Position numbers and translations under genes: made by a program. Positions 27,877-37,613 of a stretch of DNA of 64,000 nt are shown one piece after another (position 1 is the stretch's first letter; every line of letters begins with the position of its first letter). The notes under the pieces are model-generated. The model made no database searches and was not told where the DNA came from. It saw only the letters and a program-made list of their open reading frames with translations. The stretch is from Variovorax paradoxus (GTDB lineage Bacteria > Pseudomonadota > Gammaproteobacteria > Burkholderiales > Burkholderiaceae_C): contig NZ_JXQQ01000015.1 in the NCBI RefSeq assembly GCF_000834655.1, positions 1 to 64,000 of the forward strand, in the 5' to 3' direction.

Positions 27877-29060
27877 ACACTCCCAAACAACGCGTCACCG
27901 TGCTGGGCTCGACCGGATCGGTCGGCGTCAGCACGCTCGACGTCATTGCGCGGCACCCCGAGCGCTTCGAGGTATTTGCGCTGTCGGCCGCGACCAAGGT
28001 GGACGAGATGCTCGCGCAGTGCGCGCAGTTTTCGCCTCGGTTCGCCGTCATGGCGAGCGCGCCGCACGCCGAACTGCTGGCCGAGAAGCTCGAGCAAAGC
28101 GGCCTGAAGACGCGTGTGCTGATGGGCCCGGATGCTATTGAAAACATAGCCGCGCACGAAGACGTGGATGCCGTCATGGCGGCCATCGTCGGCGCGGCCG
28201 GGCTTGGGCCGTGCCTGGCCGCGGCTCGCGCCGGCAAGCGCCTCCTGTTAGCCAACAAGGAAGCCCTGGTCGTCGGCGGCGAGCTCTTCATGCGCACGGT
28301 GCGAGAGGGCGGCGCGACGCTGCTGCCGATCGACAGCGAGCATTCGGCCATCTTCCAGTCGTTGCCCGAAGACCCGTCCACTTGGGCGCGGCGCATCGAC
28401 AAGATCATCCTGACCGCTTCGGGCGGCCCGTTTCTCACCCGTTCGCCCGGCTCGCTGGGCGCCGTGACGCCCGAGCAAGCCTGCGCGCATCCGAACTGGG
28501 TCATGGGCCGCAAGATTTCGGTCGATTCGGCCACGATGATGAACAAGGCGCTCGAGGTGATCGAAGCGCGCCACCTGTTCGGCGTCTCGCCCGAGCAGAT
28601 CGAGGTCGTCATCCATCCGCAGAGCGTGGTGCATTCGATGGTGCAGTTCACCGACGCCTCGGTCATCGCGCAGCTCGGCACGCCCGACATGCGGGTGCCG
28701 ATCGCGGTCGGCCTGGCGTGGCCCGAGCGCATCGAGAGCGGGGCGGCGCGGCTCGATTTCCGCCAGATGGCGTCGCTGACCTTCGATGCGCCCGATGCGG
28801 CCCTGTTTCCCGGCCTGGGGCTTGCGTGGCATGCGTTGCGTGCTGCGCCCGGCACGACGGCGGTGCTCAATGCGGCCAACGAGGTCGCCGTCGAGGCTTT
28901 TCTCGACCGGCGCCTGCGTTTCGACCGAATTCATGCGGTCAACATGGAAACTTTGGAAACCGTCGCCCCCTCCAAGCCCGCATCGCTCGCCGACCTGCTG
29001 GCGCTCGACGCCAGTGCCCGGGCAGCCGCCAATGCCGCGGCGCTGCGTTTCGCGGCCTGA
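27873..29060 (+). CDS. dxr: 1-deoxy-D-xylulose 5-phosphate reductoisomerase
   Basis: NADPH-dependent conversion of DXP to MEP, the committed step of the MEP pathway (ispD and ispF are at the left of this window). The 395-residue protein has the cofactor loop VLGSTGSVGVSTLDV, LANKEALVVGGELF, PIDSEHSAIFQ (metal/substrate), the flexible-loop region NWVMGRKISVDSATMMNKALE, and NAANEVAVEAFL. GTG start overlaps the cdsA stop by 4 bases. The gene contains a short AT-rich inverted repeat (28134-28150). Confidence 0.97.
   Translation: MNTPKQRVTVLGSTGSVGVSTLDVIARHPERFEVFALSAATKVDEMLAQCAQFSPRFAVMASAPHAELLAEKLEQSGLKTRVLMGPDAIENIAAHEDVDAVMAAIVGAAGLGPCLAAARAGKRLLLANKEALVVGGELFMRTVREGGATLLPIDSEHSAIFQSLPEDPSTWARRIDKIILTASGGPFLTRSPGSLGAVTPEQACAHPNWVMGRKISVDSATMMNKALEVIEARHLFGVSPEQIEVVIHPQSVVHSMVQFTDASVIAQLGTPDMRVPIAVGLAWPERIESGAARLDFRQMASLTFDAPDAALFPGLGLAWHALRAAPGTTAVLNAANEVAVEAFLDRRLRFDRIHAVNMETLETVAPSKPASLADLLALDASARAAANAAALRFAA
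28134..28150. repeat. AT-rich inverted repeat GCTAT-N7-ATAGC inside dxr
   Basis: GCTATTGAAAACATAGC is a perfect 5-bp inverted repeat with a 7-base AT-rich spacer, read in frame as Ala-Ile-Glu-Asn-Ile-Ala. Its base and codon use (ATT, GAA, ATA) differ from the GC-rich surroundings. A related sequence lies in the methyltransferase gene at 37839-37855. Confidence 0.5.
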
Positions 29061-29084
29061 CTTTTCCCATTCGCAGAGGACCCG

Positions 29085-30455
29085 ATGCTCACTGTCATAG
29101 CCTTTGTGGTTGCACTCGGTGTGCTGATCGCCGTGCACGAATACGGTCATTACCGCGTCGCAGTCGCCTGCGGCGTCAAGGTGGAGCGCTTCTCGGTCGG
29201 ATTCGGCAAGGCATTGTTCCGCTGGCAGCCCAAGCGCCAGCATCCGGGGCAGCAGACCGAATTCGTGATTGCTGCGTTCCCGCTGGGTGGCTACGTCAAG
29301 ATGCTCGACGAGCGCGAAGGGCCGGTGGCCCCCGAGGAGCGGCACCGGGCCTTCAACACCCAGCCCCTGAAGTCGCGCGCGGCCATCGTGGCCGCTGGAC
29401 CCATTGCCAACCTGCTGCTGGCGATCGCGCTTTACACGGCGGTCAACTGGATCGGCGTCGAAGAGCCGGTTGCCAGGCTGGCGCCGCCGGTGGCGGCTTC
29501 GCTGGCCGAGGCCGCGGGCTTGCGGGGCGGTGAACACGTCACGCGTGCCGGCTTCGACGGCGATCTGACGCCGGTCCAGTCCTTCGAGGACCTGCGCTGG
29601 CGCATGACCCAGGGCGCGCTCGACGCCCGCGACCTCACGCTCGAAGTGGCAGCCGAAGACGGCAAGCCCGCGCGCCAGTTGGTGCTGCCGTTGAGCCGGA
29701 TGGAGGCCAAGGATGCGGATCCGCAGATGTTCCGCAAGATCGGCGTGCTCGCGCCCCTGACGCGCCCGGAGATCGGCGACGTCATGGCCGGTAGCGCCGG
29801 CGAGCAGGCGGGGCTGCGCAAGGGCGACGTGGTGCGCGCCATTGGCGATACGGTGATCCATGACGGACAGCAACTGCGCGAGGTGATCCGGGCGTCGGTC
29901 GAAGGCGATCAGCCGCGCACCCAGGCCTGGCAGATCGTGCGCGGCGGCCAGGCGCTGACGCTCCAGGTGAAGCCCGAGTTGCGCGAGGAGGGCGCCGTCA
30001 AGGTCGGCCGCATCGGCGCCTACGTCGGTGCCCCGCCCGACATGGTGACCGTGCGCCAGGGCCCGGTCGACGGCGTCTGGCGCGGCGTGGTGCGCACGTG
30101 GGAGATGTCCGCATTGACCGTTCGCATGATGGTCAAGATGGTGACCGGCCAGGCTTCGCTCAAGAACTTGAGCGGTCCGTTGACCATTGCCGACTACGCG
30201 GGCAAGTCCGCAAGCCTCGGCCTGACCCAGTACCTGATCTTCCTCGCGGTCATCAGCGTGAGCCTGGGCGTGCTCAATCTCATGCCGCTGCCGGTCCTCG
30301 ATGGGGGACACCTGATGTATTATCTTTGGGAGGGCCTGACCGGCAAAAGCGTCTCTGACGCCTGGATGGAACGGCTTCAGCGCGGCGGTGTCGCCTTGTT
30401 GCTGGTCATGATGTCGGTCGCACTCTTCAACGACGTCACGCGGCTCTTTGGTTAA
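29085..30455 (+). CDS. rseP: RIP metalloprotease RseP (site-2 protease)
   Basis: Inner-membrane zinc protease that cuts anti-sigma factor RseA within the membrane to release sigma-E. The 456-residue protein has zinc ligands His18 and His22 in HEYGH in the first TM segment, two PDZ domains in the middle (about 115-290), and the third ligand region NLMPLPVLDGGHL with flanking TM segments at the C-terminus. It lies next to bamA, the usual order, which ties outer-membrane assembly to its stress sensor. Confidence 0.97.
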   Translation: MLTVIAFVVALGVLIAVHEYGHYRVAVACGVKVERFSVGFGKALFRWQPKRQHPGQQTEFVIAAFPLGGYVKMLDEREGPVAPEERHRAFNTQPLKSRAAIVAAGPIANLLLAIALYTAVNWIGVEEPVARLAPPVAASLAEAAGLRGGEHVTRAGFDGDLTPVQSFEDLRWRMTQGALDARDLTLEVAAEDGKPARQLVLPLSRMEAKDADPQMFRKIGVLAPLTRPEIGDVMAGSAGEQAGLRKGDVVRAIGDTVIHDGQQLREVIRASVEGDQPRTQAWQIVRGGQALTLQVKPELREEGAVKVGRIGAYVGAPPDMVTVRQGPVDGVWRGVVRTWEMSALTVRMMVKMVTGQASLKNLSGPLTIADYAGKSASLGLTQYLIFLAVISVSLGVLNLMPLPVLDGGHLMYYLWEGLTGKSVSDAWMERLQRGGVALLLVMMSVALFNDVTRLFG

Positions 30456-30494
30456 CTTTCTGTCCGGCCCTTTCCGTGCCGGCTCAATTCTCAG

Positions 30495-32930
30495 ATGAAC
30501 AAAAACTCCAATCGCTTTCGCCTGCGTAGCGTTGTCGCGGTGGTTGCCAGTGCACTCGCAGCCACGGCAGCCTGGGCCGTCGAGCCTTTCACGGTGCGCG
30601 ACATTCGCGTCGAAGGCTTGCAGCGCGTCGAGGCCGGCACGATCTTCGCGTCGCTGCCATTGCGCGTGGGCGATACCTACAGCGACGAACGCGGCTCGGC
30701 CGCCATTCGCGCGCTGTTCGACCTGGGGTTGTTCAAGGATGTCCGCATCGACGTGAACGGCAACGTGCTGGTGGTGATCGTCGAAGAGCGTCCGACCATT
30801 GCAGACGTCGATTTCGTGGGTGCCAAGGAATTCGAGAAGGCTGCGTTGCAGAAGGCGCTGCGCGAAGTCGGCCTGGCCGATGGCCGTCCCTACGACAAGG
30901 CGCTGGCCGATCGTGCGGAGCAGGAGCTCAAGCGCCAGTACGTGAGCCGCAGCCTCTACAACGCCCAGGTCGTGACGACTGTCACGCCCATCGAGCGCAA
31001 CCGCGTCAACCTGACGTTCACCGTCACGGAAGGCGACTCCGCACGCATTCGCGAAGTCCATATCGTCGGCGGGAAGGCCTTCAGCGAATCGACGCTGCTG
31101 AGCCTGTTCGACCAGGACAGCGGCGGCTTCATGAGCTGGTACACCAAGTCCAACCAGTACTCGCGCGCCAAGCTCAACGCCGACCTCGAAACCCTGCGCT
31201 CGTACTACATCACGCGCGGCTACCTCGAGTTCCGCATCGATTCGACGCAGGTCGCCATCTCCCCGGACCGCAAGGACCTGTCGGTCACGGTCAACATCAC
31301 CGAAGGCGAGAAGTTCGTGGTGGCGGGCGTCAAGCTCAACGGCAACTACCTTGGCCGCGACGACGAGTTCAAGTCGCTCATCACGATCAAGCCAGGCGAA
31401 GCCTACAACGGTGAACAGGTCACCGAGACCACCAAGGCTTTCAGCGACTATTTCGGCACCTTCGGCTATGCCTTCGCCCGTGTGCAGGCCGTGCCAGATA
31501 TCGACCGCGTCAACAACCGCGTCACGCTCACGCTGCAGGCCGAGCCTTCGCGCCGTGTGTACGTGCGACGCGTGTCCGTCGGTGGCAACAACAAGACCCG
31601 CGACGAAGTGATTCGCCGCGAATTCCGCCAGTTCGAAGCCTCCTGGTACGACGGCGACAAGATCAAGCTCTCGCGCGACCGCGTGGACCGCCTGGGCTTC
31701 TTCACCGAAGTGAACGTCGAGACCCAGGAAGTTCCTGGCTCGCCCGACCAGGTGGACTTGACCGTCAACGTGGCTGAAAAGCCAACCGGCAGCCTGCAAC
31801 TGGGTGCCGGCTATTCAAGCGCTGAAAAGGTCGCGCTGACCTTCGGCATCTCGCAGGAAAACGTGTTCGGCTCGGGCAATTTCCTGGGCGTATCGGTCAA
31901 CACCAGCAAGTACAACCGTACGCTGTCGCTCACAACCACCGACCCGTACTTCACGAAGGACGGCATCTCGCGCACGATCAGCGTCTATCACACGACGACG
32001 CGTCCGTATTCGACGAACATCGATGGCGACTACAAGCTGGTCAACCAGGGCGCGTCCATTCGTTTCGGCGTGCCGTTCAGCGAAGTCGACACCGTGTTCT
32101 TCGGCGTCGGGCTCGAGCGGTATGCGTTCGATCCGAACACTTCGACGTCCTTCTCGGGGCTCTTTACGCCGCCGTCCTACCTTCGCTATTTCCAGTGCGA
32201 AAAGGATGCGACGGGCCTGTTCGTGACCGGTTGCGACCAGAAGAGCGTCTGGGGCGTGCCTCTCACTGTCGGCTGGGGCCGCGACAGCCGAGACAGCGCG
32301 CTGATCCCGACCACCGGCCGTCTGCAGCGCGCCAACCTCGAAGTCGGCGTCGCCGGCGACATGCAGTACTTCAAGACGAACTACCAGTACCAGCAGTTCT
32401 TCGCGATCAACAAGCAGTACACCTTCGCCATCAACGGCGATGTGGGCTACGCGAAGGCGCTTGGCAGCAAGGTCTACCCGATCTTCAAGAACTTCTATGC
32501 GGGTGGCCTGGGTTCGGTCCGCGGTTTCGAGCAGAACTCGCTCGGTCCGCGCGATGTGCCGCTGATCGGCCAGACCGAAGGCGCTGCACTGGGCGGTACC
32601 AAGAAGGCGGTCTTCAACGCCGAGCTGAGCACGCCGTTCCCGGGTGCGGGCAACGACCGCACGCTGCGTCTGTACGGCTTCTTCGACGTGGGCAATGTCT
32701 TCGGGTCGCGCGCGCCGGGCCTCACCGACGAGCAGTACAAGGCGCAGAAGAAGTTGCGTGCCTCGGTCGGCCTCGGCATCAGCTGGATCTCGCCGCTCGG
32801 CCCGCTGCGCCTTGCCTACGCCATCCCCGTCAAGTCCCAAAAGGAAGTGCTGGACCCCGCCACCGGCTTCATCGTGATCCCGAAGGATAGAATTCAGCGC
32901 TTGCAATTCCAGATCGGAACGTCTTTCTAA
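30495..32930 (+). CDS. bamA: Outer membrane assembly factor BamA
   Basis: Central pore of the BAM complex that inserts beta-barrel proteins. The 811-residue protein has a signal peptide cleaved after about residue 28 (TAAWA), five POTRA repeats (first: FTVRDIRVEGLQRVEAGT) and a 16-strand barrel with the loop-6 motif VRGFEQNSLGPRD. The C-terminus LQFQIGTSF ends in the aromatic residue typical of outer-membrane barrels. The barrel has an extracellular insert with two Cys (YFQCEKDATG, VTGCDQK). skp begins at the base after its stop. Confidence 0.97.
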   Translation: MNKNSNRFRLRSVVAVVASALAATAAWAVEPFTVRDIRVEGLQRVEAGTIFASLPLRVGDTYSDERGSAAIRALFDLGLFKDVRIDVNGNVLVVIVEERPTIADVDFVGAKEFEKAALQKALREVGLADGRPYDKALADRAEQELKRQYVSRSLYNAQVVTTVTPIERNRVNLTFTVTEGDSARIREVHIVGGKAFSESTLLSLFDQDSGGFMSWYTKSNQYSRAKLNADLETLRSYYITRGYLEFRIDSTQVAISPDRKDLSVTVNITEGEKFVVAGVKLNGNYLGRDDEFKSLITIKPGEAYNGEQVTETTKAFSDYFGTFGYAFARVQAVPDIDRVNNRVTLTLQAEPSRRVYVRRVSVGGNNKTRDEVIRREFRQFEASWYDGDKIKLSRDRVDRLGFFTEVNVETQEVPGSPDQVDLTVNVAEKPTGSLQLGAGYSSAEKVALTFGISQENVFGSGNFLGVSVNTSKYNRTLSLTTTDPYFTKDGISRTISVYHTTTRPYSTNIDGDYKLVNQGASIRFGVPFSEVDTVFFGVGLERYAFDPNTSTSFSGLFTPPSYLRYFQCEKDATGLFVTGCDQKSVWGVPLTVGWGRDSRDSALIPTTGRLQRANLEVGVAGDMQYFKTNYQYQQFFAINKQYTFAINGDVGYAKALGSKVYPIFKNFYAGGLGSVRGFEQNSLGPRDVPLIGQTEGAALGGTKKAVFNAELSTPFPGAGNDRTLRLYGFFDVGNVFGSRAPGLTDEQYKAQKKLRASVGLGISWISPLGPLRLAYAIPVKSQKEVLDPATGFIVIPKDRIQRLQFQIGTSF

Positions 32931-33476
32931 ATGAAGCATTTGATTCGCGCCGCGGCTGGCGCGCTGTTGATTCCAGCTTTCGCGATCGTCGCTGCGCCTG
33001 CACAGGCGCAGGAAACCTTTCGCATCGGCTTCGTGAATCCGGACCGCGTGCTGCGTGAAGCACAACCGGCCAAGGCGGCCCAAGCCAAGCTCGAAGCCGA
33101 GTTCCTCAAGCGCGAAAAAGACCTGACCGCGCAGGGCGACGCACTGAAGACGGCCTCGGAGCGGTTCGAGCGCGAAGCGCCGACCATCTCCGAGAGCCAG
33201 CGCGCGACGCGCCAGAAGGCGCTGATCGACCAGGATCGCGAGTTCCAGCGCCGCCGCCGCGAATTCCAGGAAGACCTGAATGCGCGCAAGAACGAAGAAC
33301 TCCAGCAGGTCTACGAACGCGCCAACCGCGTCGTGAAGCAGGTGGCCGAAGCTGAAAAGTACGACGCCATCCTGCAGGAAGCGATCTACATCAATCCGAA
33401 GCACGACATCACCGACAAGGTGATCAAGGCGCTCAACGCGTCGGTCGGCTCTTCAACGCCCGCGGCCGGCAAGTAG
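32931..33476 (+). CDS. skp: OmpH/Skp periplasmic chaperone
   Basis: Trimeric periplasmic holdase for unfolded outer-membrane proteins. The 181-residue protein has a signal peptide ending in PAQAQ, then [14 protein letters not shown] at the base of the fold, a long charged coiled-coil arm (about 55-140) and the returning [22 protein letters not shown] 32931 directly follows the bamA TAA with no spacer. Confidence 0.95.
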   Translation: MKHLIRAAAGALLIPAFAIVAAPAQAQETFRIGFVNPDRVLREAQPAKAAQAKLEAEFLKREKDLTAQGDALKTASERFEREAPTISESQRATRQKALIDQDREFQRRRREFQEDLNARKNEELQQVYERANRVVKQVAEAEKYDAILQEAIYINPKHDITDKVIKALNASVGSSTPAAGK

Positions 33477-33490
33477 CGCCGCGAACCGGC

Positions 33491-34468
33491 GTGTCGCTGC
33501 AGCTCGGAGCCATCGTTGACGCCCTGGGGGGCGAGCTTCATGGAGATGCCATGCTGTCCATCGAGCGGCTCTCGCCGCTCCAGAATGCACAGCCCGATGC
33601 GCTCAGTTTCCTGAGCCATCCCAAATATCAGCAGGAACTGGCTGCTTCGAAGGCCGCCTGCGTGATCGTGTCGCCGGCCATGCAAGAGGCGGCCGCTGCG
33701 CGCGGCGCCTTCATCGTCACGCCCGATCCCTACCTCTACTTTGCGCGCCTGACGCAGCTCTGGAAGTCGCACCATGCGCGCCCGGAAGCCGATCTCATCC
33801 ATCCGTCCGCCGTGATCCATCCGGAAGCCCACATCGACGCCACGGCGCGCATCGGCGCGCTCTGCGTGGTGGAGCGGGGGGCACGCATTGGTGCAGGTAC
33901 CGTCCTGAAGTCGCGCGTCACTGTCAGCGAAGACTGCACGATCGGCGATCGCTGCCTGTTGCATCCGGGCGTGGTGATCGGGGCCGACGGCTTCGGCCTC
34001 GCCTTGCACCAGGGTGCCTGGGTCAAGATCGAACAGCTGGGCGCAGTGCGCATCGGCAATGACGTGGAGATCGGGGCCAACACCTGCATCGACCGCGGCG
34101 CGCTCGACGACACGGTCATCGAAGACGGCGTGAAGCTCGACAACCTGATCCAGATCGGCCACAACGTGCGCGTTGGCAAGAACACCGCCATGGCGGGCTG
34201 CGTCGGTGTGGCGGGCAGCGCCACCATCGGCGCGAACTGCACCTTCGGCGGCGGCGCCATCGTGCTGGGCCATTTGACGGTAGCCGACGGCGTGCATGTG
34301 TCCGCCGCGACCACCGTGACCCGATCGATTCACAAGTCCGGCCAGTACACCGGCATGTTCCCCATCGATGACAATGCGAGCTGGGAAAAAAATGCGGCAA
34401 CGCTCAAGCAGTTGCACAGCCTGCGCGAACGACTGAAGGCGCTGGAGAAGGCTCCCCCGAAAAAATGA
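33491..34468 (+). CDS. lpxD: UDP-3-O-acyl-glucosamine N-acyltransferase
   Basis: Adds the N-linked hydroxyacyl chain, third step of lipid A synthesis. The 325-residue protein has the N-terminal uridine-binding domain ([14 protein letters not shown]), a left-handed beta-helix of hexapeptide repeats (about 105-270), [13 protein letters not shown], and the likely catalytic His224 in [10 protein letters not shown], followed by a C-terminal helix. GTG start 14 bases after skp. The stop overlaps the fabZ ATG (ATGA). Confidence 0.97.
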   Translation: MSLQLGAIVDALGGELHGDAMLSIERLSPLQNAQPDALSFLSHPKYQQELAASKAACVIVSPAMQEAAAARGAFIVTPDPYLYFARLTQLWKSHHARPEADLIHPSAVIHPEAHIDATARIGALCVVERGARIGAGTVLKSRVTVSEDCTIGDRCLLHPGVVIGADGFGLALHQGAWVKIEQLGAVRIGNDVEIGANTCIDRGALDDTVIEDGVKLDNLIQIGHNVRVGKNTAMAGCVGVAGSATIGANCTFGGGAIVLGHLTVADGVHVSAATTVTRSIHKSGQYTGMFPIDDNASWEKNAATLKQLHSLRERLKALEKAPPKK

Positions 34469-34938
34469 CGATGCAGGACCAGAAAATCATGACGACGACG
34501 CTCGATATCCATCAAATCCTCAAGCTGCTTCCCCACCGCTACCCGTTCCTGCTGGTGGACCGCGTGCTGGACATGGAAAAGGGCAAGCGCATCACGGCGC
34601 TCAAGAACGTGACGATGAACGAGCCGTTCTTCAACGGTCACTTCCCGCACCGTCCGGTGATGCCAGGCGTGCTGATGCTCGAAGCCATGGCGCAGGCTGC
34701 GGCGCTGCTGTCGTTCCACTCTCTCGACATCGTGCCGGACGACAACACCGTCTACTACTTCGCCGCCATCGATGGCGCGCGCTTCAAGCGTCCCGTGGAG
34801 CCGGGTGACCAGCTCACGCTGGAAGTGGAGATCGAACGCATGAAAGCCGGCATCTCGAAGTTCAAGGGCCGCGCGCTGGTGGGCAGCGAACTGGCATGCG
34901 AAGCGACCCTGATGTGCGCCATGCGCCAGATCAGCTGA
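34465..34938 (+). CDS. fabZ: 3-hydroxyacyl-ACP dehydratase FabZ
   Basis: Dehydrates 3-hydroxyacyl-ACP in fatty acid synthesis and so competes with lipid A for 3-hydroxyacyl chains; sitting between lpxD and lpxA is standard. The 157-residue hot-dog-fold protein has [13 protein letters not shown], the catalytic His59 in [12 protein letters not shown] and Glu73 in LEAMAQ. ATG 34465 overlaps the lpxD stop. An internal ATG at 34489 would give a start nearer the family's usual N-terminus. Confidence 0.96.
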   Translation: MTMQDQKIMTTTLDIHQILKLLPHRYPFLLVDRVLDMEKGKRITALKNVTMNEPFFNGHFPHRPVMPGVLMLEAMAQAAALLSFHSLDIVPDDNTVYYFAAIDGARFKRPVEPGDQLTLEVEIERMKAGISKFKGRALVGSELACEATLMCAMRQIS

Positions 34939-34966
34939 TTCGGCCGCCTTCCGTCATTTGCAAGGC

Positions 34967-35755
34967 ATGACCCAGGTTCATCCGACAGCGCTCGTCGACC
35001 CCCAGGCACAACTCGACGCCTCGGTGTCGGTAGGCCCCTATACCGTCATCGGCCCGCACGTTCGCGTCGGGGCGGGCACCACCATCGGCGCGCACTGCGT
35101 GATCGAGGGGCGTACGACCATCGGGCGCGACAATAGGATCTTTCAGTTCTCGTCGCTGGGCGCGATCCCGCAGGACAAGAAATACGCGGGTGAGCCGACC
35201 GAGCTGGTCATCGGCGACCGCAACGTCATTCGCGAGTTCTGCACCTTCAACCTCGGCGTGCCAGGGGCGGGAGGTGTGACCAGCGTAGGAAACGACAACT
35301 GGATCATGGCGTACACGCACATCGCACACGACTGCCATGTCGACAACCACACCACGCTAGCCAACCAGACGACGCTCGCTGGCCATGTGCACCTGGCCGA
35401 CTGGGTCACGGTCGGCGGGCTCACCGGCATCCACCAGTTCGTTTCGGTCGGCGCGCACGCCATGGTCGGCTTCGCGAGCGCGGTCTCGCAGGACGTGCCG
35501 CCCTTCATGCTGGTCGACGGCAATCCGCTGGCAGTCCGCGGCTTCAATGTCGTGGGTCTGCGCCGGCGCGATTTCTCCGCGCAGCGGATGGCCGCGGTCA
35601 AGCAGATGCACAAGCTGCTGTACCGCCAGGGCAAGACGCTCGAAGAGGCACGCGCCGGCATCGCCGCGCTGACGGCCGAGATGCCCGAGGCGGCGGGAGA
35701 CGTCGCCTTGATGGAAGACTTCCTCGCCAGCTCGACGCGCGGCATCGCGCGTTGA
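34967..35755 (+). CDS. lpxA: UDP-N-acetylglucosamine O-acyltransferase
   Basis: First step of lipid A synthesis, acylating UDP-GlcNAc from hydroxyacyl-ACP. The 262-residue homotrimer subunit is a hexapeptide-repeat beta-helix with the catalytic His121 in HIAHDCHV (equivalent to E. coli His125), [10 protein letters not shown], and the C-terminal helical domain beginning [10 protein letters not shown]. Starts at ATG 34967; a TTG three codons earlier is possible. Confidence 0.97.
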   Translation: MTQVHPTALVDPQAQLDASVSVGPYTVIGPHVRVGAGTTIGAHCVIEGRTTIGRDNRIFQFSSLGAIPQDKKYAGEPTELVIGDRNVIREFCTFNLGVPGAGGVTSVGNDNWIMAYTHIAHDCHVDNHTTLANQTTLAGHVHLADWVTVGGLTGIHQFVSVGAHAMVGFASAVSQDVPPFMLVDGNPLAVRGFNVVGLRRRDFSAQRMAAVKQMHKLLYRQGKTLEEARAGIAALTAEMPEAAGDVALMEDFLASSTRGIAR

Positions 35756-35756
35756 C

Positions 35757-36914
35757 GTGACGCCGATGCAGACAGCCGAACAGCGACGCTTCGCGCTGGT
35801 CGCGGGCGAAGCGTCCGGCGACCTGCTCGCCGGGCTTCTACTCGACGGCTTGCAAGCTCGCTGGCCCGACCTCCAGACCGCCGGCATCGGCGGTCCACGC
35901 ATGCTGGCGCATGGCTTCCAGAGCTGGTGGCCGCAGGAAAAGCTCGCGGTGCGCGGCTACATCGAGGTGCTGCGGCACTACGCCGAAATCGCCGGCATCC
36001 GCCGCCAGCTCAAGGCCCGGCTGCTGCAGGAGCGGCCCGAGCTCTTCATCGGCGTCGATGCGCCCGATTTCAACCTCGACCTCGAGGCAGCCCTGCGCAG
36101 CCAGGGCATCAAGACCGTGCACTTCGTGTGCCCCTCGATCTGGGCCTGGCGGCCGGAGCGTATCGAGAAGATCCGGGCGGCGGCCGACCACGTGCTGTGC
36201 ATCTTCCCGTTCGAGCCCGAACTGCTCGAGAAGCAGGGCGTTGGCGCGAGCTACGTCGGTCACCCGATTGCCAACGTGATCCCCATGACGCCCGACCGCG
36301 CCGCGGCGCGCGCCGCGCTTGGCCTCGCGCCCGACGCGCAGATCGTCGCCTTGCTGCCCGGGAGCCGCCGCTCCGAAATCCGCTACCTGGCCGCCCGATT
36401 CTTCGCAGCCGCCGCGCTGATGCAGAAGTCCCGGCCCGAACTCCAGTTCGTGGCGCCTATCATTTCCAGCCTGCGCGCAGAGGTCGACGCGTTGCTCCAG
36501 GCCAGCGGCATGGCCGGCCGGGTGAAGCTGCTCGACGGCCAGTCGCACGCCGCGCTGGCCGCCTGCGACGCCACGCTGATCGCCAGCGGCACTGCCACCC
36601 TCGAAGCGGCGCTCTTCAAGCGGCCGATGGTCATCGCGTACAACATGAACGGGCTCTCGTGGCGCCTGATGCAGCGCAAGCAGTTGCAGCCATGGGTCGG
36701 ATTGCCCAACATCCTGTGCCGCGAGTTCGTGGTGCCCGAGTTGCTGCAGGAAGCCGCCACGCCCGAGGCGCTGGCCCAGGCCACGCTGGCCTGGCTCGAT
36801 GCGCCCGACCAGACCCGGGCCCTGCAACAAAGATTTTCCGAGCTGCACGTGCAATTGCAGCGCGATACGCCGACACTTTGCGCCGATGCGATCCAGAAAG
36901 TTCTTGAAGGCTGA
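35757..36914 (+). CDS. lpxB: Lipid-A-disaccharide synthase
   Basis: GT19-family glycosyltransferase that joins UDP-diacylglucosamine and lipid X. The 385-residue protein has [12 protein letters not shown] at the N-terminus, [35 protein letters not shown] and the [15 protein letters not shown] nucleotide-sugar region. Either GTG 35757 or ATG 35766 may start it. The last 29 bases overlap rnhB in another frame. Confidence 0.97.
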   Translation: MTPMQTAEQRRFALVAGEASGDLLAGLLLDGLQARWPDLQTAGIGGPRMLAHGFQSWWPQEKLAVRGYIEVLRHYAEIAGIRRQLKARLLQERPELFIGVDAPDFNLDLEAALRSQGIKTVHFVCPSIWAWRPERIEKIRAAADHVLCIFPFEPELLEKQGVGASYVGHPIANVIPMTPDRAAARAALGLAPDAQIVALLPGSRRSEIRYLAARFFAAAALMQKSRPELQFVAPIISSLRAEVDALLQASGMAGRVKLLDGQSHAALAACDATLIASGTATLEAALFKRPMVIAYNMNGLSWRLMQRKQLQPWVGLPNILCREFVVPELLQEAATPEALAQATLAWLDAPDQTRALQQRFSELHVQLQRDTPTLCADAIQKVLEG

Positions 36915-37605
36915 GCAGGCCCGTTTGGTCTGGGACGCGCCAGGTCTGCTCGCTGGCGTGGACGAGGCCGGCCGGGGCCCGCTGGCGGGGCCTGTGGTGG
37001 CCGCGGCGGTGATCCTCGACGACACGCGGCCGATCCGTGGCCTGGCCGATTCCAAGACCCTCACCCCGCTGCAGCGCGAACGCCTGCACGACCAGATCCT
37101 GGCCAAGGCCCTGTGTTGCTCCGTCGCGCAGGCCAGCGTCGAGGAGATCGACACCCACAACATCCTGCAGGCCACGATGATCGCCATGCGTCGCGCCGTC
37201 GAGGGCCTGCGGCTCAAGCCCGCCAAGGTGCTGGTCGACGGCAACCGCCTGCCGACGCTGGACGTGCTGGCCGAGGCCGTGGTCAAGGGTGACGCGCTCG
37301 TCAAGGCGATTTCCGCCGCCTCGATCCTGGCCAAGGTCCATCGCGACCGGCTCTGCGAGCAGTTGCATGTCGAGTTTCCGCACTACGGTTTTGCGGGCCA
37401 CAAGGGCTACGGCACGCCGGAGCACCTTGAAGCGCTGCAGAAGCACGGCGCCTGCGTGCATCACCGCAGGTCGTTCAGTCCCGTGGCCGCGGCGCTGACG
37501 CGGACGTCGACCGGCGTTCCTTTGGTCATCGAAACGCAAGCGCCGATGCCGATGGTGGTTGCAACGGTCGAAACCGTGCATCTCGACCTGCGCGCCGCGC
37601 CCTGA
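36886..37605 (+). CDS. rnhB: Ribonuclease HII
   Basis: Cleaves RNA in RNA-DNA hybrids and initiates removal of misincorporated ribonucleotides. The 239-residue protein carries [18 protein letters not shown] with catalytic Asp26-Glu27, [27 protein letters not shown] and [13 protein letters not shown]. It follows lpxB with a 29-base overlap, a common arrangement. The exact start is uncertain because TTG codons follow within the first 14 positions. Confidence 0.95.
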   Translation: MRSRKFLKAEQARLVWDAPGLLAGVDEAGRGPLAGPVVAAAVILDDTRPIRGLADSKTLTPLQRERLHDQILAKALCCSVAQASVEEIDTHNILQATMIAMRRAVEGLRLKPAKVLVDGNRLPTLDVLAEAVVKGDALVKAISAASILAKVHRDRLCEQLHVEFPHYGFAGHKGYGTPEHLEALQKHGACVHHRRSFSPVAAALTRTSTGVPLVIETQAPMPMVVATVETVHLDLRAAP

Positions 37606-37613
37606 TTCCCCAA

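Noticed and set aside
28248..31799. 1183-codon minus-strand open frame over dxr, rseP and bamA
   Set aside because: Spans three conserved genes on the other strand and has no start signals or motifs; stop codons are simply rare in this frame at this GC content.
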